From contig CAAGRW010000076.1 in the NCBI GenBank assembly GCA_900772775.1, forward strand, positions 1 through 13,502: a stretch of DNA of 13,502 nucleotides, in the 5' to 3' direction. Below, piece by piece: positions 13,305-13,502 of the stretch (position 1 is its first letter; every line of letters begins with the position of its first letter). Origin of the DNA: Candidatus Rifleibacteriota bacterium. Lineage in GTDB: Bacteria > Vulcanimicrobiota > Xenobia > Xenobiales > Xenobiaceae. Under the pieces are notes generated by a model, which was not told the DNA's origin, did no database searches, and saw only the letters and a list, made by a program, of their open reading frames with translations. Position numbers and translations under genes: made by a program.

Positions 13305-13396
13305 ATTCAGTCAAATTTGCGCTTTTCATTCAGTAAGATTCACAAATTTCATTCAGTCATATTTTTAGTTTTTATTCAGTCATATTTTGAGTGCAG
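13305..13396. repeat. Four 23-bp direct repeats upstream of the ATPase gene
   Basis: ATTCAGT starts at 13305, 13328, 13351 and 13374, an exact 23-bp period. Units 3 and 4 share ATTCAGTCATATTTT; unit 1 has ATTCAGTCAAATTT and unit 2 is the most diverged (ATTCAGTAAGATT). The unit ends are T-rich and variable. The copy nearest the gene supplies TTGACT on the minus strand (13314-13309), a good -35 box, but I see no convincing -10 box at the right distance. The array looks like an operator or iteron set. Nothing gene-like was found from 13397 to the window edge. Confidence 0.85.
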
Positions 13397-13502
13397 TCTA
13401 AAAAGAACAATTCTCTTTTCATTTCTATTATCACTGTTTTTTGAAATTACACAGCTCACTGGAGTCTTCTTTATTTATCCAAAAGGCTATCGATTATTTG
13501 AT

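Noticed and set aside
13305..13396. CRISPR-like array or replication origin from the 23-bp repeats
   Set aside because: Only about 14 bases of each unit are conserved and the rest are T-rich and too short to be spacers; no replication initiator or DnaA-box cluster is seen.
13471..13500. Possible C-terminal tail of a minus-strand gene entering from the right edge (QIIDSLLDK, then TAA)
   Set aside because: Only nine codons are visible; chance cannot be excluded and no terminator follows.

Overview
The window holds about a dozen chromosomal genes from a bacterium of moderate, slightly AT-leaning base composition. Several proteins carry export signals (a lipoprotein signal, two Sec signals, one Tat signal). 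The Clp ATPase is of the ClpC type with a UVR linker, which argues against a typical proteobacterium; an anaerobic, diderm or host-associated lineage is plausible, but I cannot name it from sequence alone.

Layout from left to right. (1) The C-terminus of an aldo/keto reductase (+) ends in a clear terminator. (2) A minus-strand Phd/YefM antitoxin and PIN-domain toxin pair lies head-on to it, with a promoter that carries two identical 8-bp palindromes. (3) A minus-strand tRNA-Ala(CGC) has a near-consensus promoter and its own terminator. (4) clpC and a class I mannose-6-phosphate isomerase gene follow on the minus strand. (5) A lipoprotein thioredoxin (TlpA/ResA type, +) converges on gpmA (-) across a bidirectional terminator. 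(6) On the plus strand come a six-repeat Asp-box beta-propeller protein and a DUF1015 (SerK/SbnI-like) protein. (7) A minus-strand operon encodes three exported proteins: a Tat-signal flavoprotein with a CX2CX2CX5C motif, a two-domain carboxymuconolactone-decarboxylase-like protein and a cupin. (8) A minus-strand pair encodes a DUF4143-type AAA ATPase and a small acidic protein, preceded by four 23-bp direct repeats.

The most interesting part is the redox operon at 9281-11288. Its promoter has TTGACC and TATAAT separated by 19 bp, with a perfect 10+1+10 bp dyad in the spacer. This is the hallmark of a promoter twisted open by a MerR-family activator (SoxR/NmlR-like), yet no such regulator is in the window. 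The TATAAT lies so close to the first ATG that the mRNA should be leaderless for the Tat-bearing start. A second in-frame ATG just after the signal peptide has its own Shine-Dalgarno sequence. One gene might therefore make an exported and a cytoplasmic form of the flavoprotein. I infer an inducible envelope detoxification or redox module; the substrate is unknown.

Other structure that genes do not explain: a 19-bp tandem repeat with an inverted copy downstream of the cupin, the 23-bp iteron-like array before the ATPase, and a hairpin that buries the ribosome-binding site of the mannose-6-phosphate isomerase gene. No CRISPR array, insertion sequence, prophage gene or rRNA was seen, and no gene-free stretch exceeds 300 bases.
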